Shown: positions 18,242 to 27,974, counted from the stretch's first letter. The stretch: 64,000 nucleotides of DNA from an uncultured Clostridium sp. (GCF_900769625.1 NZ_CAAGHK010000013.1:57095-121094), one strand, 5' to 3'. Made by a program: numbers and translations. Notes: generated by a model from the letters alone, not told the origin.

Positions 18242-20186
18242 AATGAATAAATTCACTTTGTTAGCCTTTGAATCAGAAAAGGAAGGTTTACTTGAAAGAC
18301 TTCAAGGTTTTTCAAATGCAGAATTTATTGATCTTCAAGATGAAAGAATTCAGGAAGATAATGAAATTCTTAAGGATTTAACTAAAGATGTAGTTGATTC
18401 TGATATAGCAAAGTGGGAAGAGCAATTATCAAAGGTTAAATTTGCCCTACAGTTTTTACAAGACTATGTGCCTAAACAATCTGCACTTAAAGCTTTACGT
18501 GAAGGAAAGGTTACGCTTAGTCTAAGCGAACTTGAAAGTAAAGTAAAGTTAAGCAAGTGGGAATCTATCTATGACAAGGTTAAGTCAAAAGATGATGAGT
18601 TAACTAAGTTAGAAAATGAGAAAACGAAGTTACAAGGTATTGTACAAAGTTTACAACCTTATGCGAACTTCGATGCGCCTTTAGGTTCATTAAAAGAACT
18701 TGAAGAAACTGTATATTTCTTAGGAAGTGTTGCAAATCAATACGAAGAAGCTTTAAACAACGATTTAACTGATTGTTATATTGAAGTTGTATCTAAGAGT
18801 AATCAAGATACTTATTTCTTTGCAGTGTGTAACAAGGACAATGCTGAAAATGCAGCTGAAACACTAAGAGGGTTTGGATTTACTCCTTTTAAAACAGAGG
18901 AAGCAGATACTCCTCTAAAGCTGATTCACGATTACAATGAAAGAGTTTCTTTAATTGAATCAGATAAATTCATCATAAAAGAAGAATTAGCTGGATATGA
19001 TGATGAATTGAAAAAATTACAATTGGCTTATGAGTACTACAACAACTTAGTAGGAAGAAAGAATGTTACAACTAAGTTCTTAAAGACAGACAGTGTATCA
19101 TTAATTCAAGGTTGGGTACCAGTTAAGTACAATGAAAAATTAACAAAAATTGCTGACGAAGTTTTAGGTGAAGATTATTACTTAAACTTTGAAGATGTAA
19201 AAGAAGATGAAATTGATGATGTTCCAATAGCATTAGAAAATAACGCATTAAATGAAGCATTTGAAGATGTTACATCAATGTATGCGCTGCCAAAATACAA
19301 TGAGATTGACCCTACACCAATCGTTACACCATTCTATTTGATTTTCTTTGGAATGATGGTAGCAGATATGGGATACGGACTTCTTATGTTAATTGGTACA
19401 TTACTTGCACTTAAGTTATTCCAGTTTGATGATGGAATGAAGAAAATGGTCAAATTCTTCCATTACTTAAGTTATCCTACAATTGCATTCGGTGCAATTT
19501 ATGGAGCATTTTTCGGGGATTTATTCCAGGATAAAATACCTAGACTTTTAAATACATCAACTGATGTTATGAGTATATTAGGTTTATCAGTAGCATTTGG
19601 TGCAATTCAAATAGTATTTGCATTGTTAATTAAAGCTTATGTTTTAATTAAATTAGGAAAGCCAATGGATGCATTAATGGACTCAGGTTCATGGTTGCTT
19701 ACATTGGGATCACTTGGAGCATTGGCAGCAGGTATGATGTTAGATATACCAGTAGCTGCTACAGTTGGGAAATATGGTGCTATTTTAGGTGCTATAGCAA
19801 TTGTACTTACTCAGGGAAGAAGTGCAAACAGTGCTGGTGGTAAGATAGGTTCAGGTTTATACGAATTATACGGTATCACAAGTTATGTAGGAGATTTAGT
19901 ATCTTATACAAGACTTATGGCTATAGGACTTTCAGGAGGATCTATTGCAGGTGCTGTTAACTTAATCATGGGAATGGTAGGAGGACCAATAGGAACATTC
20001 TTACTAGGTCCATTAATATTTGTAATATTCCAGACAGTAAACTTAGGATTATCACTATTAAGTGGATATGTTCATACATTAAGATTAACTTATGTTGAAT
20101 ATTTTGGAAAGTTCTATGATGGTGGAGGAAAAGCCTTCAAGCCATTTGAAACACAAAATGAATATATTAATTTAACAAGAGAGTAG
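18228..20186 (+). CDS. ntpI: V-type ATP synthase subunit I (a subunit)
   Basis: Membrane stator of the rotary ATPase, forming the ion half-channels against the K ring. The N-terminal 330 residues are soluble and helical (EELSKVKFALQFLQDYVPKQ); the C-terminal half has about seven or eight membrane helices, starting PFYLIFFGMMVADMGYGL. The conserved YTRLMAIGLSGGSIA helix carries the essential Arg. Its 652 residues are normal length. ATG 18228 lies inside the end of ntpF with a close GAAGG; a second possible start is ATG 18243. Confidence 0.95.
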   Translation: MAIVKMNKFTLLAFESEKEGLLERLQGFSNAEFIDLQDERIQEDNEILKDLTKDVVDSDIAKWEEQLSKVKFALQFLQDYVPKQSALKALREGKVTLSLSELESKVKLSKWESIYDKVKSKDDELTKLENEKTKLQGIVQSLQPYANFDAPLGSLKELEETVYFLGSVANQYEEALNNDLTDCYIEVVSKSNQDTYFFAVCNKDNAENAAETLRGFGFTPFKTEEADTPLKLIHDYNERVSLIESDKFIIKEELAGYDDELKKLQLAYEYYNNLVGRKNVTTKFLKTDSVSLIQGWVPVKYNEKLTKIADEVLGEDYYLNFEDVKEDEIDDVPIALENNALNEAFEDVTSMYALPKYNEIDPTPIVTPFYLIFFGMMVADMGYGLLMLIGTLLALKLFQFDDGMKKMVKFFHYLSYPTIAFGAIYGAFFGDLFQDKIPRLLNTSTDVMSILGLSVAFGAIQIVFALLIKAYVLIKLGKPMDALMDSGSWLLTLGSLGALAAGMMLDIPVAATVGKYGAILGAIAIVLTQGRSANSAGGKIGSGLYELYGITSYVGDLVSYTRLMAIGLSGGSIAGAVNLIMGMVGGPIGTFLLGPLIFVIFQTVNLGLSLLSGYVHTLRLTYVEYFGKFYDGGGKAFKPFETQNEYINLTRE

Positions 20187-20199
20187 GAGGATTTTAAAA

Positions 20200-20694
20200 A
20201 TGGAAATGAGTTGGATTAACTATTTCGTAGAAAATTTTGGAGGAATGGTGTTTGGTGCACTAGGAGTTGCAATTGCAGTAGGTATGTCAGGTATTGGATC
20301 AGCTAAAGGTGTTGGTATCGTTGGTCAAAGCGCTGCTGGTTTATTATCAGAACAACCAGAAAAGTTCGGTAAAGCATTAGTTCTTGAATTATTACCAGGT
20401 ACACAAGGTCTTTATGGTTTCGTTATTGGATTATTAGCATTCTTCCAATTAAGCGTTGATACTTCATTAGCTCAAGGTTTATACTTATTATTTGCTTGTT
20501 TACCAATCGCTATCTGTGGTTTATGGTCAGGAATAGCTCAAGGTAAAGCTTCAGCTGCTGGTATTCAAATCTTAGCTAAGAACCCAGAACACACAACTAA
20601 AGGTATGGTATTAGCTGCCATGGTTGAAACTTATGCATTATTAGGATTCGTTGTATCATTCTTATTAGTAAATGCTGCAGGAACTATTATGTAG
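20200..20694 (+). CDS. ntpK: V-type ATPase rotor ring subunit K, probably Na+-binding
   Basis: Four-helix proteolipid of 164 residues, a tandem duplication of the two-helix c subunit (GIGSAKGVGIVGQSAAG against GIAQGKASAAGIQILAK). The ion-carrying Glu is E143 in MVETYALLGF; the first hairpin has no equivalent Glu at that place. The residues known to bind Na+ in Enterococcus hirae NtpK (L61, T64, Q65, Q110, E139) correspond here to L65, T68, Q69, Q114 and E143, a constant offset of four. Na+ rather than H+ transport is therefore likely. A perfect AGGAGG precedes the ATG, fitting the need for about ten copies per complex. Confidence 0.96.
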   Translation: MEMSWINYFVENFGGMVFGALGVAIAVGMSGIGSAKGVGIVGQSAAGLLSEQPEKFGKALVLELLPGTQGLYGFVIGLLAFFQLSVDTSLAQGLYLLFACLPIAICGLWSGIAQGKASAAGIQILAKNPEHTTKGMVLAAMVETYALLGFVVSFLLVNAAGTIM

Positions 20695-20736
20695 TTTAAA
20701 AATAGTTTAGTAGTATTAAGATGAGGATGTGAGAGA

Positions 20737-21327
20737 ATGTCTAATTTAAGTAATTTAACTTCTAAAATCTTAAAAGATGCAGAAGATAAAAAGGCAGTCA
20801 TCTTAAGCGATGCAGAGAATGAAAAAAATAAAATTCTTAGCAAGAAGCAAGAAGAAGCTGGCAGAGTTGAAAAAACTATGTTAGAAAAGGCTGAAAGAGA
20901 AGCTGCATCTAGAAAAGATAGAATTATTTCAGGAGCAGAATTACATGCTAGAAATGAAAAATTAGAAGCAAAACAAAAAGTAATTAAAGAAGTTTTCGAA
21001 ACAAGTGTTAAGGAACTTTCAAACTGTTCTGCTGAAGATTTAAAAGGATTCGTTAAAGAAGTAATTTTAAACACTGAAATTGAAGGTGAACAACACCTTA
21101 TATTAAATGCAAATGGAAAGAAAGCTATTGATGAAGCTTTTGTAGCAGAAATCAATGAAAAGCTTGGAAAGAAAGCTGTTATTAAATTAAGTGATGAAAC
21201 TGGTAAATTTGAAGGTGGATTCATTTTGGAGAGAAATGGCATAGAAATAAATAATACTTTTGAAGCATTAGTGGGTTCACTAAAGGATGATTTAAGTCTA
21301 GAAGTAGCAAGAGTGTTGTTTAGTTAA
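20737..21327 (+). CDS. ntpE: V-type ATP synthase subunit E (peripheral stalk)
   Basis: Peripheral-stalk subunit of 196 residues. The first 100 residues are a long charged helix (KILKDAEDKKAVILSDAENE) expected to pair with NtpF as a coiled coil. The C-terminal half has the mixed fold that binds the A3B3 head, including DETGKFEGGFILERNGIEINNT, a characteristic E-subunit motif. ATG 20737 follows GAGGATGTGAG. It ends 12 bases before ntpC. Confidence 0.93.
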   Translation: MSNLSNLTSKILKDAEDKKAVILSDAENEKNKILSKKQEEAGRVEKTMLEKAEREAASRKDRIISGAELHARNEKLEAKQKVIKEVFETSVKELSNCSAEDLKGFVKEVILNTEIEGEQHLILNANGKKAIDEAFVAEINEKLGKKAVIKLSDETGKFEGGFILERNGIEINNTFEALVGSLKDDLSLEVARVLFS

Positions 21328-21339
21328 GGAGGTTAACTA

Positions 21340-22341
21340 ATGGATGAAATGCAATTTAGTCAAGTTATACCTAGACTTAGAGTATACGAGACAAAACTCC
21401 TTGATAAAGCAAAAATAGACAGAATGATAGATTCACATTCTGCAGAAGAAGCATTAAAAGTTCTTCAGGAAACAGAGTATGCCAATGTTATGACAAATGT
21501 TAAGAGAGCAGAGGATTATGAAGTAATCTTAGGTGGAGAATTAAAAAGATTATTCACTGTTATGTACGACATAAGCCCTGTAAAATCTCTTGTTGATTTA
21601 ATGAGCATAAAGTATGACTATCAAAATATAAAAGTAATTTTAAAAGGAATGTTTCTTAAGAAAGATTTATCATATCTTTTAATACCAGTTGGAACAATGG
21701 ACTGTCACCAATTAAAAAGCATTATAGAAAATGGTAATCTTTCAGACCTTCCTCATTTAATGAGAGAAAGTGTAGAAGAAGCAAAAGCAGATTTTGAAAA
21801 TACTAACGATCCACAAATAGTAGATATTATATTAGATAGATATATGTTTAAATCATTAGTAGAAATCAAAAAAGAGATTAATGATAACTTTGTTACTAAA
21901 TATGTAGATGCTTTAATAGATTCTACAAATTTAAAAACTCTTTTAAGAGTTAAAAAGCAAAACAAGGGTAGAGAATTCTTTGCTTCTGTTATTATTGAAG
22001 GAGGTTCTATAGATAAAGATAAGTTAATGGGTATGCTTAACGATTCTGCTGAAAACATATCAACAAAGCTTGCATTTACTGATTATGCTGATTTTATCAG
22101 AAGTGGTATAGAATATTATACTAAGACTGGTTCAGTAAGTTTATTAGAAAAGCTTGCAGATAACTATATTATGGATATGATGAAAGCTGCTAAGATAATA
22201 CCATTTGGAGTAGAACCATTACTAGCTTATATTTATGCTAAAGAAACAGAAATCAAGATTATTAGAATTATAATGGTTGGCAAACTCAATAATATTTCTG
22301 CGGAAGTAGTAAGAGAAAGGCTGCGTGATATTTATGTTTAA
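21340..22341 (+). CDS. ntpC: V-type ATP synthase subunit C (d-type, central stalk to ring)
   Basis: Soluble helical protein of 333 residues that caps the rotor ring and receives the DF shaft. The segments RLRVYETKLLDKAKIDRMID near the start and YIYAKETEIKIIRIIMVGKLN near the end are the family's typical N- and C-terminal motifs. AAGGAGG precedes ATG 21340. The stop overlaps the start of ntpG. Confidence 0.94.
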   Translation: MDEMQFSQVIPRLRVYETKLLDKAKIDRMIDSHSAEEALKVLQETEYANVMTNVKRAEDYEVILGGELKRLFTVMYDISPVKSLVDLMSIKYDYQNIKVILKGMFLKKDLSYLLIPVGTMDCHQLKSIIENGNLSDLPHLMRESVEEAKADFENTNDPQIVDIILDRYMFKSLVEIKKEINDNFVTKYVDALIDSTNLKTLLRVKKQNKGREFFASVIIEGGSIDKDKLMGMLNDSAENISTKLAFTDYADFIRSGIEYYTKTGSVSLLEKLADNYIMDMMKAAKIIPFGVEPLLAYIYAKETEIKIIRIIMVGKLNNISAEVVRERLRDIYV

Positions 22342-22645
22342 GAAAATAGGTGTAGTTGGAGATAAGGATTCTGTTTTAGCATTCAAAGCACTTGGAATAG
22401 ATGTATTCCCAGTAGTTGAAGACAGTGAAGCAAGAAAGACTATCGATACATTAGCTAGAAATGACTACGCTGTTATCTTCGTAACGGAGCAGGTTGCACA
22501 AAATATCGAAGAGACTATTGAAAGATATAATAAAGCAGTACTTCCAGCTATTATATTAATCCCAGGCAATCAAGGATCACTTAATATAGGTATGCAGAGA
22601 ATCAGCGATAACGTTGAAAAAGCTGTCGGCATGAATATTTTATAG
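22334..22645 (+). CDS. ntpG: V-type ATP synthase subunit F (NtpG)
   Basis: Small central-shaft subunit of 103 residues that pairs with subunit D and regulates ATP hydrolysis. It opens MFKKIGVVGDKDSVLAFKAL, the family signature, and has the DYAVIFVTEQVAQNI and LIPGNQGSLNIGM segments. ATG 22334 gives the usual N-terminus; an alternative GTG 22325 is in frame but too close to GAAAGG. It overlaps the end of ntpC by eight bases. Confidence 0.92.
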   Translation: MFKKIGVVGDKDSVLAFKALGIDVFPVVEDSEARKTIDTLARNDYAVIFVTEQVAQNIEETIERYNKAVLPAIILIPGNQGSLNIGMQRISDNVEKAVGMNIL

Positions 22646-22662
22646 AAAGGTAGGTTAGTACG

Positions 22663-24441
22663 TTGAAGACCGGAAAGATAATTAAAGTTTCAGGACCTTT
22701 AGTAGTTGCTGAAGGTATGGATGAAGCTAATATACAAGACGTGTGTAAGGTTGGAGAAAAAGGACTTATCGGTGAAATCATCGATATGAGAGGCGATAAG
22801 GCTTCAATCCAGGTTTACGAAGAAACATCAGGAATAGGACCTGGAGATCCAGTTGTTACTACAGGAGAACCACTAAGCGTTGAGCTTGGACCAGGACTTA
22901 TAGAAGCCATGTTTGATGGTATCCAAAGACCACTAGATAAGTTTATGGAGGTTGCACAATCTGCATTCCTTACTAGAGGTATAGCAGTTCCTGCTTTAGA
23001 TAGAGATAAGAAATGGGAATTCAACCCAACTGCTAAAGTAGGAGATAAAGTAGAACCAGGAGATGTTATTGGTACAGTACAAGAAACTCCAGTTGTTTTA
23101 CAAAGAATCATGATTCCAGTAGGAATTGAAGGAACAATTAAAGAAATTAAAGGCGGAAGCTTTACTGTTGTTGAAACAGTTGCAGTAGTTGAAACTAAAG
23201 ATGGAGATAAAGAAGTTCAATTAATGCAAAAATGGCCAGTAAGAAAGGGTAGACCATACAAGAGAAAAATCAACCCTGAAGAACCAATGTTAACAGGTCA
23301 AAGAGTTATCGATACTTTCTTCCCTGTTGCTAAGGGTGGAGCAGCTGCTATCCCAGGACCATTCGGAGCTGGTAAGACAGTTACTCAGCATCAAATTGCT
23401 AAATGGGGAGATGCGGAAATAGTTGTTTACGTTGGATGCGGAGAACGTGGTAACGAAATGACAGACGTTGTTAATGAGTTCCCAGAACTTATTGACCCTA
23501 AGACTGGTGAATCTCTGATGAAGAGAACAGTTCTTATAGCTAATACTTCAAACATGCCAGTTGCTGCCAGAGAAGCTTCAATATATACAGGTATAACAAT
23601 TGCTGAATACTTCAGAGATATGGGATACTCAGTATCAATAATGGCTGACTCTACTTCAAGATGGGCAGAAGCATTAAGAGAAATGTCTGGTAGACTTGAA
23701 GAAATGCCTGGTGACGAAGGTTACCCAGCCTATCTTGGTTCAAGACTTGCTGACTACTATGAAAGAGCTGGTAAGGTTGAATGTTTAGGTAATGATGGAA
23801 GAGAAGGTTCAATCACTGCAATCGGTGCGGTATCACCTCCAGGAGGAGATATATCTGAACCAGTATCACAAGGTACATTAAGAATAGTTAAAGTATTCTG
23901 GGGTCTTGATGCACAGCTTGCATATCAAAGACATTTCCCTACTATTAACTGGTTAACTTCATACTCATTATACCAAGACAAGATAGATGCATGGATGGAT
24001 GCAAATGTTGCTCCAAACTGGGGTGCATTAAGATTAGAAGCTATGACTATACTTCAAGAAGAAGCTCAATTACAAGAAATCGTAAGACTTGTTGGTATTG
24101 ATGCATTATCTGAAAAAGATAGATTAAAGCTTGATGTTGCTAAGTCAATCAGAGAAGATTACTTACAACAAAATGGTTTCCATGAAGTTGATACATATAC
24201 TTCATTAAAGAAACAATACAAGATGTTAAGCTTAATCAGCTTCTATAAATCAGAAGCAGAGAGAGCTTTAGAAGCTGGAGTATACTTAAATGATATATTA
24301 GCATTAGAAGACTTAAAAGATAGAATTGCAAGAAGTAAGTATATACATGAAGATGATTTAGATAAGATGGATTTAATCTTCACAGACTTAAAGGCTGCAA
24401 TTGATGACCTTATAAGTAAGGGAGGGGTAGCAAATGCTTAA
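22663..24441 (+). CDS. ntpA: V-type ATP synthase catalytic subunit A
   Basis: Catalytic nucleotide-binding subunit of 592 residues. Walker A is GPFGAGKT at residues 232-239. Other landmarks: the bulge-domain region before it (WPVRKGRPYKRKINPEEPM), the catalytic GERGNEM, DSTSRWAEALRE and the PGDEGYPAYLGSRLA loop. The start is TTG 22663 after AGGTAGG. The stop overlaps the start of ntpB, consistent with 1:1 production of A and B. Confidence 0.97.
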   Translation: MKTGKIIKVSGPLVVAEGMDEANIQDVCKVGEKGLIGEIIDMRGDKASIQVYEETSGIGPGDPVVTTGEPLSVELGPGLIEAMFDGIQRPLDKFMEVAQSAFLTRGIAVPALDRDKKWEFNPTAKVGDKVEPGDVIGTVQETPVVLQRIMIPVGIEGTIKEIKGGSFTVVETVAVVETKDGDKEVQLMQKWPVRKGRPYKRKINPEEPMLTGQRVIDTFFPVAKGGAAAIPGPFGAGKTVTQHQIAKWGDAEIVVYVGCGERGNEMTDVVNEFPELIDPKTGESLMKRTVLIANTSNMPVAAREASIYTGITIAEYFRDMGYSVSIMADSTSRWAEALREMSGRLEEMPGDEGYPAYLGSRLADYYERAGKVECLGNDGREGSITAIGAVSPPGGDISEPVSQGTLRIVKVFWGLDAQLAYQRHFPTINWLTSYSLYQDKIDAWMDANVAPNWGALRLEAMTILQEEAQLQEIVRLVGIDALSEKDRLKLDVAKSIREDYLQQNGFHEVDTYTSLKKQYKMLSLISFYKSEAERALEAGVYLNDILALEDLKDRIARSKYIHEDDLDKMDLIFTDLKAAIDDLISKGGVANA

Positions 24442-25813
24442 GGAATATAGAACAGTTACAGAAGTTGTTGGCCCTTTAATGGTTGTTGATGGTGTTGAAG
24501 GCGTTAAGTATGACGAATTAGTTGACATCGAACTTCATACTGGTGAAAAAAGAAGAGGTAAGGTTCTTGAAATCAATGGATCAAAAGCTATGGTTCAGAT
24601 ATTCGAAGGATCTACTGGTATAAACTTAAAAGGAACTAAGGCTAAGTTCTTAGGAAGACCACTTGAACTAGGCGTATCTGAAGATATGGTTGGTAGAGTA
24701 TTTGATGGTATGGGTAGACCAAACGATAACGGTCCAGAAATCATACCTGAAAAAAGAGTTGATATAAACGGTGAAGCTATCAACCCAATGGCAAGAGACT
24801 TCCCATCAGAATTCATTCAAACAGGGGTTTCTGCTATTGACGGACTTAACACTCTAGTTAGAGGACAAAAGCTTCCAGTTTTCTCAGCATCAGGACTTCC
24901 ACACCAAGAGCTTGCAGCACAAATCGCAAGACAAGCGAAGGTTTTAAATTCTGATTCTAAATTCGCTATAGTCTTTGCTGCTATAGGTATCACATTCGAA
25001 GAAGCTGAATTCTTCGTTGATGAATTTAAGAAAACAGGAGCTATAGATAGATCAGTTCTATTTATGAACTTAGCATCCGACCCAGCTATCGAAAGAATAG
25101 CTACTCCAAGAATGGCGTTAACTTGTGCTGAATACTTAGCATACGAAAAGGGAATGCAGGTTCTTGTTATCATGACAGATATCACTAACTATGCTGAAGC
25201 ATTAAGAGAAATTTCAGCAGCTAGAAAAGAAGTTCCAGGAAGAAGAGGATATCCAGGTTACTTATATACTGACCTTTCTACTTTATACGAAAGAGCAGGA
25301 AGAATCAGAGGTAAAGAAGGTTCGATCACTCAAATTCCTATACTAACAATGCCTGAAGATGATAAAACTCACCCAATTCCAGACTTAACTGGATACATCA
25401 CAGAAGGTCAGATTATCCTTTCAAGAGAATTATACAAGAAAGGTTTAATGCCACCTATTGACGTTTTACCATCACTTTCAAGACTTAAAGATAAGGGTAT
25501 AGGTAAAGGAAAGACTAGAGAAGACCATGCAGATACTATGAACCAATTATTTGCAGCATATTCACAAGGTAAACAAGCAAAAGAATTATCAGCAATCTTA
25601 GGAGAATCTGCTTTATCTGATACAGATAAGAAGCTTGCTAAATTCGCTGAAGCTTTTGAAAATGAGTACGTATCACAAGGATTCAATACTAACAGAAGTA
25701 TTGAAGAAACTCTTAACCTAGGATGGAAATTATTAAAGATGATTCCTAGAACAGAACTTAAGAGAATTAGAGACGAATACCTTGAAAAATATCTGCCAAG
25801 AGAGGAAGAATAG
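24434..25813 (+). CDS. ntpB: V-type ATP synthase regulatory subunit B
   Basis: Non-catalytic partner of subunit A, 459 residues, forming the A3B3 hexamer. It lacks a true P-loop: the equivalent position reads SASGLPHQELAAQIA, as in all B subunits. The family motif PGRRGYPGYLYTDLSTLYERAGR is present, along with MTDITNYAEALREIS. GGAGG in the end of ntpA precedes ATG 24434. Confidence 0.97.
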   Translation: MLKEYRTVTEVVGPLMVVDGVEGVKYDELVDIELHTGEKRRGKVLEINGSKAMVQIFEGSTGINLKGTKAKFLGRPLELGVSEDMVGRVFDGMGRPNDNGPEIIPEKRVDINGEAINPMARDFPSEFIQTGVSAIDGLNTLVRGQKLPVFSASGLPHQELAAQIARQAKVLNSDSKFAIVFAAIGITFEEAEFFVDEFKKTGAIDRSVLFMNLASDPAIERIATPRMALTCAEYLAYEKGMQVLVIMTDITNYAEALREISAARKEVPGRRGYPGYLYTDLSTLYERAGRIRGKEGSITQIPILTMPEDDKTHPIPDLTGYITEGQIILSRELYKKGLMPPIDVLPSLSRLKDKGIGKGKTREDHADTMNQLFAAYSQGKQAKELSAILGESALSDTDKKLAKFAEAFENEYVSQGFNTNRSIEETLNLGWKLLKMIPRTELKRIRDEYLEKYLPREEE

Positions 25814-25816
25814 TCT

Positions 25817-26458
25817 ATGGCTAAGTTGAACGTCAATCCTACTAGAATGGAACTCTCTAAGCTTAAGAAAAGACTTGTAACTTCTAGCAGAAGTCATAAA
25901 CTTTTAAAGGATAAGCAAGATGAATTAATGAGACAATTCATTAATCTTGTTAAATATAATAATAAACTAAGAAAAGAAGTTGAAGAAAATCTTCAAGGTT
26001 CTCTTAAAGATTTTGTTATGGCAAGTGCTGTAATGAGTTCTGAATTCTTAGAAGAAGCTATTATATATCCAAAAGAAAAGATTTCAGTTGAAGTTGGAGA
26101 AAAGAATGTAATGAGTGTATCTGTTCCTGTAATGAACTTCAAGAGACAGCTTGAGGGGGATGAAGGAAGTATCTATCCTTATGGATTTGCAAATACATCT
26201 TCAGAACTTGACGATACACTTTCAAAACTTTATGGAATTCTTCCACAATTACTAGAGCTTGCAGAAGTAGAAAAGTCATGTCAATTAATGGCTGACGAAA
26301 TTGAAAGCACTAGAAGAAGAGTTAATGCTCTTGAATACATGACTATACCTCAGCTTCAAGAGACTATAAAGTATATTAGAATGAGACTAGATGAAAATGA
26401 AAGATCTGCTACAACTAGATTAATGAAAGTTAAGAGCATGATCGAACAAAGAGGCTAG
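25817..26458 (+). CDS. ntpD: V-type ATP synthase subunit D (central shaft)
   Basis: Coiled-coil rotor shaft of 213 residues. It opens with VNPTRMELSKLKKRLVTSSR, the subunit D signature, and ends with the paired long helix containing TRRRVNALEYMTIPQLQETI. It is the last gene: only three bases separate it from ntpB and a strong terminator follows. The ntpH and ntpJ genes that follow ntpD in Enterococcus hirae are absent. Confidence 0.95.
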   Translation: MAKLNVNPTRMELSKLKKRLVTSSRSHKLLKDKQDELMRQFINLVKYNNKLRKEVEENLQGSLKDFVMASAVMSSEFLEEAIIYPKEKISVEVGEKNVMSVSVPVMNFKRQLEGDEGSIYPYGFANTSSELDDTLSKLYGILPQLLELAEVEKSCQLMADEIESTRRRVNALEYMTIPQLQETIKYIRMRLDENERSATTRLMKVKSMIEQRG

Positions 26459-26513
26459 ATTTAAATATTAAAGATAGAAAATTATTTTCTGAAATTACTA
26501 TCTAGATTATAAT

Positions 26514-26548
26514 AAGAGCACTGCAGTTTTGCAGTGCTCTTTAATTTA
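26514..26548 (+). terminator. Terminator of the V-ATPase operon
   Basis: Twelve-pair perfect stem AAGAGCACTGCA/TGCAGTGCTCTT with a GTTT loop, followed by a T-rich tail. Confidence 0.93.
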
Positions 26549-26576
26549 CTTGTATTAAACCTTAATAATTTTGTAA

Positions 26577-26605
26577 TTGATATACTAAACCTTTAATAGT
26601 ATAAT
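26577..26605 (+). promoter_or_regulatory. SigA-type promoter of the tagO-like gene
   Basis: TTGATA (26577-26582), 17-base spacer, TATAAT (26600-26605), 69 bases before the ATG at 26674. Confidence 0.75.
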
Positions 26606-26673
26606 CAAATGGGAAGATTACACAGAATTTATATGAAATTATTATATAAGATTTTAACTAAGGAGTAGATAAG

Positions 26674-27642
26674 ATGAATTATATATTAGCAATGGTAATT
26701 GCGTTACTATGTTCGCTAGTTACCATGCCATTTCTTATGAAACTATCTCACAAATTAGAATTTACAGATAAGCCTAATAAGAGAAAACAGCATAAAGCTC
26801 CAACACCATTATGTGGAGGGATTGCATTATATATAGGATTTTTTGTTTCTTATTTCATATTTGTAAGAGATGATATGAAGCAGCAGATAACTATATTTAT
26901 AGGTGCAACATTGATAGTACTTATTGGTCTTGTAGATGATTATTACAAGACAAATGGAAAGGAATTTCCTATTTTCCCTCGACTTATTATTCAACTGTTA
27001 GCAGCTGTACTTGTATTTAATGCTGGGATATTATTTAAAGGATTTACAAATCCATTTACATCTCAGTTTATAGAATTGAGCAGAACAATTCAGTTTATTC
27101 TTACTGTAACATGGATATTTGGTGTTACAACTGTTATTAACTGGTCTGATGGGAAAGATGGTCTGGCAGGGGGATTATCATTAATTTCAGCAGCTACTTT
27201 CTTTGTTGCTGCATTGATAATAGCCAAAACAGATCAATCCGTAGTGATATCTGGTTTAGTTTCAATAATATTATCAGGCAGTATTCTTGGATTTTTATAT
27301 TATAATAAATATCCGGCAAAGGTATTTATGGGAGATTCAGGAGCTAATTTTTTAGGATTTATTCTAAGTATTACAGCTTTAGATGGGGCATTTAAGCAGG
27401 CGACAGTAATGAGTTTGTTTATACCTATACTAGCATTAGCAGTACCTATATTCGATAACTTATTTGTTATATTTAAGAGATTTTCAGAAGGGAAACCAGT
27501 ATATCAGGCTGATAGAAGCCAGATACACTTTAGATTAGAAGAAAAAGGATTCTCTCCAAAGCAGATAGTTAATTACATAATGCTTATAAGCTTGGCTTTC
27601 AGCGTATTATCAATAGTGTTATTGATGGTAAAAAGGTATTAA
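26674..27642 (+). CDS. tagO: Undecaprenyl-phosphate sugar-1-phosphate transferase, TagO/WecA type
   Basis: Membrane enzyme of the MraY/WecA family (322 residues, about ten helices) that moves an N-acetylhexosamine 1-phosphate from UDP-sugar onto undecaprenyl phosphate, the first step of wall teichoic acid or other wall glycopolymers. Seen: DKPNKRKQHKAPTPLCGG near the N-terminus, GLVDDYY (catalytic Asp pair), NWSDGKDGLAGG, and RSQIHFRL with the conserved His loop. These fit TagO/WecA rather than MraY. AAGGAG precedes ATG 26674. It has its own promoter. Substrate specificity (GlcNAc) is inferred from the family. Confidence 0.88.
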   Translation: MNYILAMVIALLCSLVTMPFLMKLSHKLEFTDKPNKRKQHKAPTPLCGGIALYIGFFVSYFIFVRDDMKQQITIFIGATLIVLIGLVDDYYKTNGKEFPIFPRLIIQLLAAVLVFNAGILFKGFTNPFTSQFIELSRTIQFILTVTWIFGVTTVINWSDGKDGLAGGLSLISAATFFVAALIIAKTDQSVVISGLVSIILSGSILGFLYYNKYPAKVFMGDSGANFLGFILSITALDGAFKQATVMSLFIPILALAVPIFDNLFVIFKRFSEGKPVYQADRSQIHFRLEEKGFSPKQIVNYIMLISLAFSVLSIVLLMVKRY

Positions 27643-27659
27643 GATTTTAATTTTCATGC

Positions 27660-27688
27660 TTTACAAAATATAGTAAAAGATGTATAAT
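27660..27688 (+). promoter_or_regulatory. SigA-type promoter of the SAM-riboswitch transcript
   Basis: TTTACA (27660-27665), 17-base spacer, TATAAT (27683-27688), about 25 bases before the aptamer. Confidence 0.75.
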
Positions 27689-27713
27689 AAATTCAATAAA
27701 TATAATCAGAATA

Positions 27714-27809
27714 CTTATCAAGAGTGGTGGAGGGACTGGCCCTGTGAAGCCCGGCAACCAATATTTTATATGTGGTGCCAAATCCTGCAGTTTTTACTGA
27801 TAGATAAGG
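27714..27809 (+). promoter_or_regulatory. SAM-I (S-box) riboswitch
   Basis: The closing stem CTTATC/GATAAG brackets the conserved S-box core: AGAGTGGTGGAGGGACTGGCC, GAAGCCCGGCAACC, and GGTGCCAAATCCTGC. The class senses S-adenosylmethionine and, when bound, favours termination. A terminator lies 16 bases on, and the controlled genes are the two methionine synthase genes that follow. Confidence 0.96.
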
Positions 27810-27824
27810 TAGATTTGAAGCTTT

Positions 27825-27856
27825 ACGCCTAAGGATACCTTTAGGCGTTTTTATTT
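27825..27856 (+). terminator. Riboswitch expression-platform terminator
   Basis: ACGCCTAAGG pairs with CCTTTAGGCGT, followed by TTTTTATTTT. Position just after the SAM aptamer indicates that it is the regulated terminator. Confidence 0.9.
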
Positions 27857-27974
27857 TACATAAAGCTGTAAAATTCTTGATTATTGAATCTTACTTGTTA
27901 GTTATTACTTAAAAATTGCCATATAGCAGCTTTTAAGATAGTAATAAATTAAAACTAGAAAAGCTGGTGGTGAA

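Noticed and set aside
22325..22333. GTG start for ntpG
   Set aside because: It is too close to the ribosome site, and the ATG at 22334 gives the usual family N-terminus.
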